Shown piece by piece: positions 63,834-64,000 of a DNA stretch of 64,000 bases (position 1 is the first letter of the stretch; each line of letters begins with the position of its first letter). Source of the stretch: Xanthomonas sp. Leaf131 (lineage in GTDB: Bacteria; Pseudomonadota; Gammaproteobacteria; Xanthomonadales; Xanthomonadaceae); NCBI RefSeq assembly GCF_001423495.1, contig NZ_LMOG01000018.1, positions 502,125 through 566,124 on the forward strand. The letters run 5' to 3'. A program made the translations under genes and the position numbers. The notes under the pieces were generated by a model. The model ran no database searches. It saw only the letters and a program-made list of their open reading frames with translations, and had not been told where the DNA came from.

Positions 63834-64000
63834 GAATGAGCTGACTCCACTGCTCGGGCGTATTGCAATTGACGAACGCGCCGCGTTCGCTGGCGGTGAC
63901 AGCCACGCGATGGCACTGCAGTGAACGCTGCAAGGCGCGCAGCGAGCGTGACGATGCAGCACCGGCCATCAATCCCGTCAGCGCCTTACGCACAACCTCA
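63817..64000 (-). CDS. mobA: Molybdenum cofactor guanylyltransferase, C-terminal end (partial)
   Basis: The frame enters from beyond the window and ends at 63817-63819 (TGA). The visible C terminus reads EVVRKALTGLMAGAASSRSL, then RVAVTASERGAFVNCNTPEQWSQLIHENSD. FVNCNTPEQ is the conserved end of MobA proteins, which attach GMP to molybdopterin to make the MGD cofactor used by NasA. Only about 60 residues are present. The neighbouring nitrate reductase is the likely client. It overlaps the small downstream gene by 17 bases. Confidence 0.75.
   Translation of the reverse strand, partial: EVVRKALTGLMAGAASSRSLRALQRSLQCHRVAVTASERGAFVNCNTPEQWSQLIHENSD

Overview
The window looks like chromosome of a Xanthomonas-type gammaproteobacterium. 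This is inferred from the high GC content, the protein sequence style, the autotransporters, the DUF2231/sorbosone dehydrogenase pair and the palindromic intergenic repeats. The species was not determined. It is ordinary chromosome with accessory islands. I see no prophage, insertion sequence, CRISPR array, rRNA or tRNA.

Layout. 1-1.4 kb: the end of a bestrophin-like channel gene and a tandem UspA protein. 1.5-5.9 kb: an RND efflux permease and its adaptor. 6.2-11.4 kb: two Tat-exported alpha/beta hydrolases, an aldo/keto reductase, a SnoaL-like lipoprotein and a divergent AraC regulator. 11.5-14.7 kb: a PQQ-type sugar dehydrogenase with a DUF2231 membrane protein and small unknown genes. 14.7-20 kb: a PAS histidine kinase with a divergent single-domain response regulator, a serine hydrolase, and a LytTR response regulator/LytS-type kinase pair. 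19.9-23 kb: a tightly overlapping four-gene operon (acyl-CoA dehydrogenase-like, PIG-L deacetylase, NodS-like methyltransferase, GT2 glycosyltransferase) that looks like a small biosynthetic unit. 23-25.5 kb: a MarR regulator and a convergent FAD monooxygenase that share a 13-bp operator-like palindrome, then an antitoxin-like fragment. 25.8-32.6 kb: MipA/OmpV, an LpxO-like lipid A hydroxylase, an OmpR/histidine kinase pair, an S10 carboxypeptidase and an outer-membrane-type protein.

32.6-47.3 kb holds two convergent autotransporters, a subtilisin-type lipoprotein (918 aa) and a giant passenger-repeat protein (3398 aa). They are separated by a bidirectional terminator and flanked on both sides by AT-richer, gene-free stretches of about 0.8 kb. 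47.3-52 kb: a GAF-EAL protein, a DUF1349 protein, an M14 peptidase and a KGG-repeat stress protein.

52-64 kb is a complete nitrate assimilation locus. It encodes a nitrate transporter, nitrite reductase NirBD, a Mo nitrate reductase, a SUMT methyltransferase for siroheme, the NasS/NasT sensor-antiterminator pair, a CysG-like siroheme synthase with a truncated methyltransferase half, a small unknown protein and the end of mobA. The most informative non-coding element lies upstream of the transporter gene. A sigma-54 promoter is followed at once by two hairpins with identical AACGGC hexaloops (the ANTAR RNA motif) and then by a strong intrinsic terminator. This is read as a NasT-controlled antitermination leader. 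Two large, related palindromic repeats lie between this leader and nasS.
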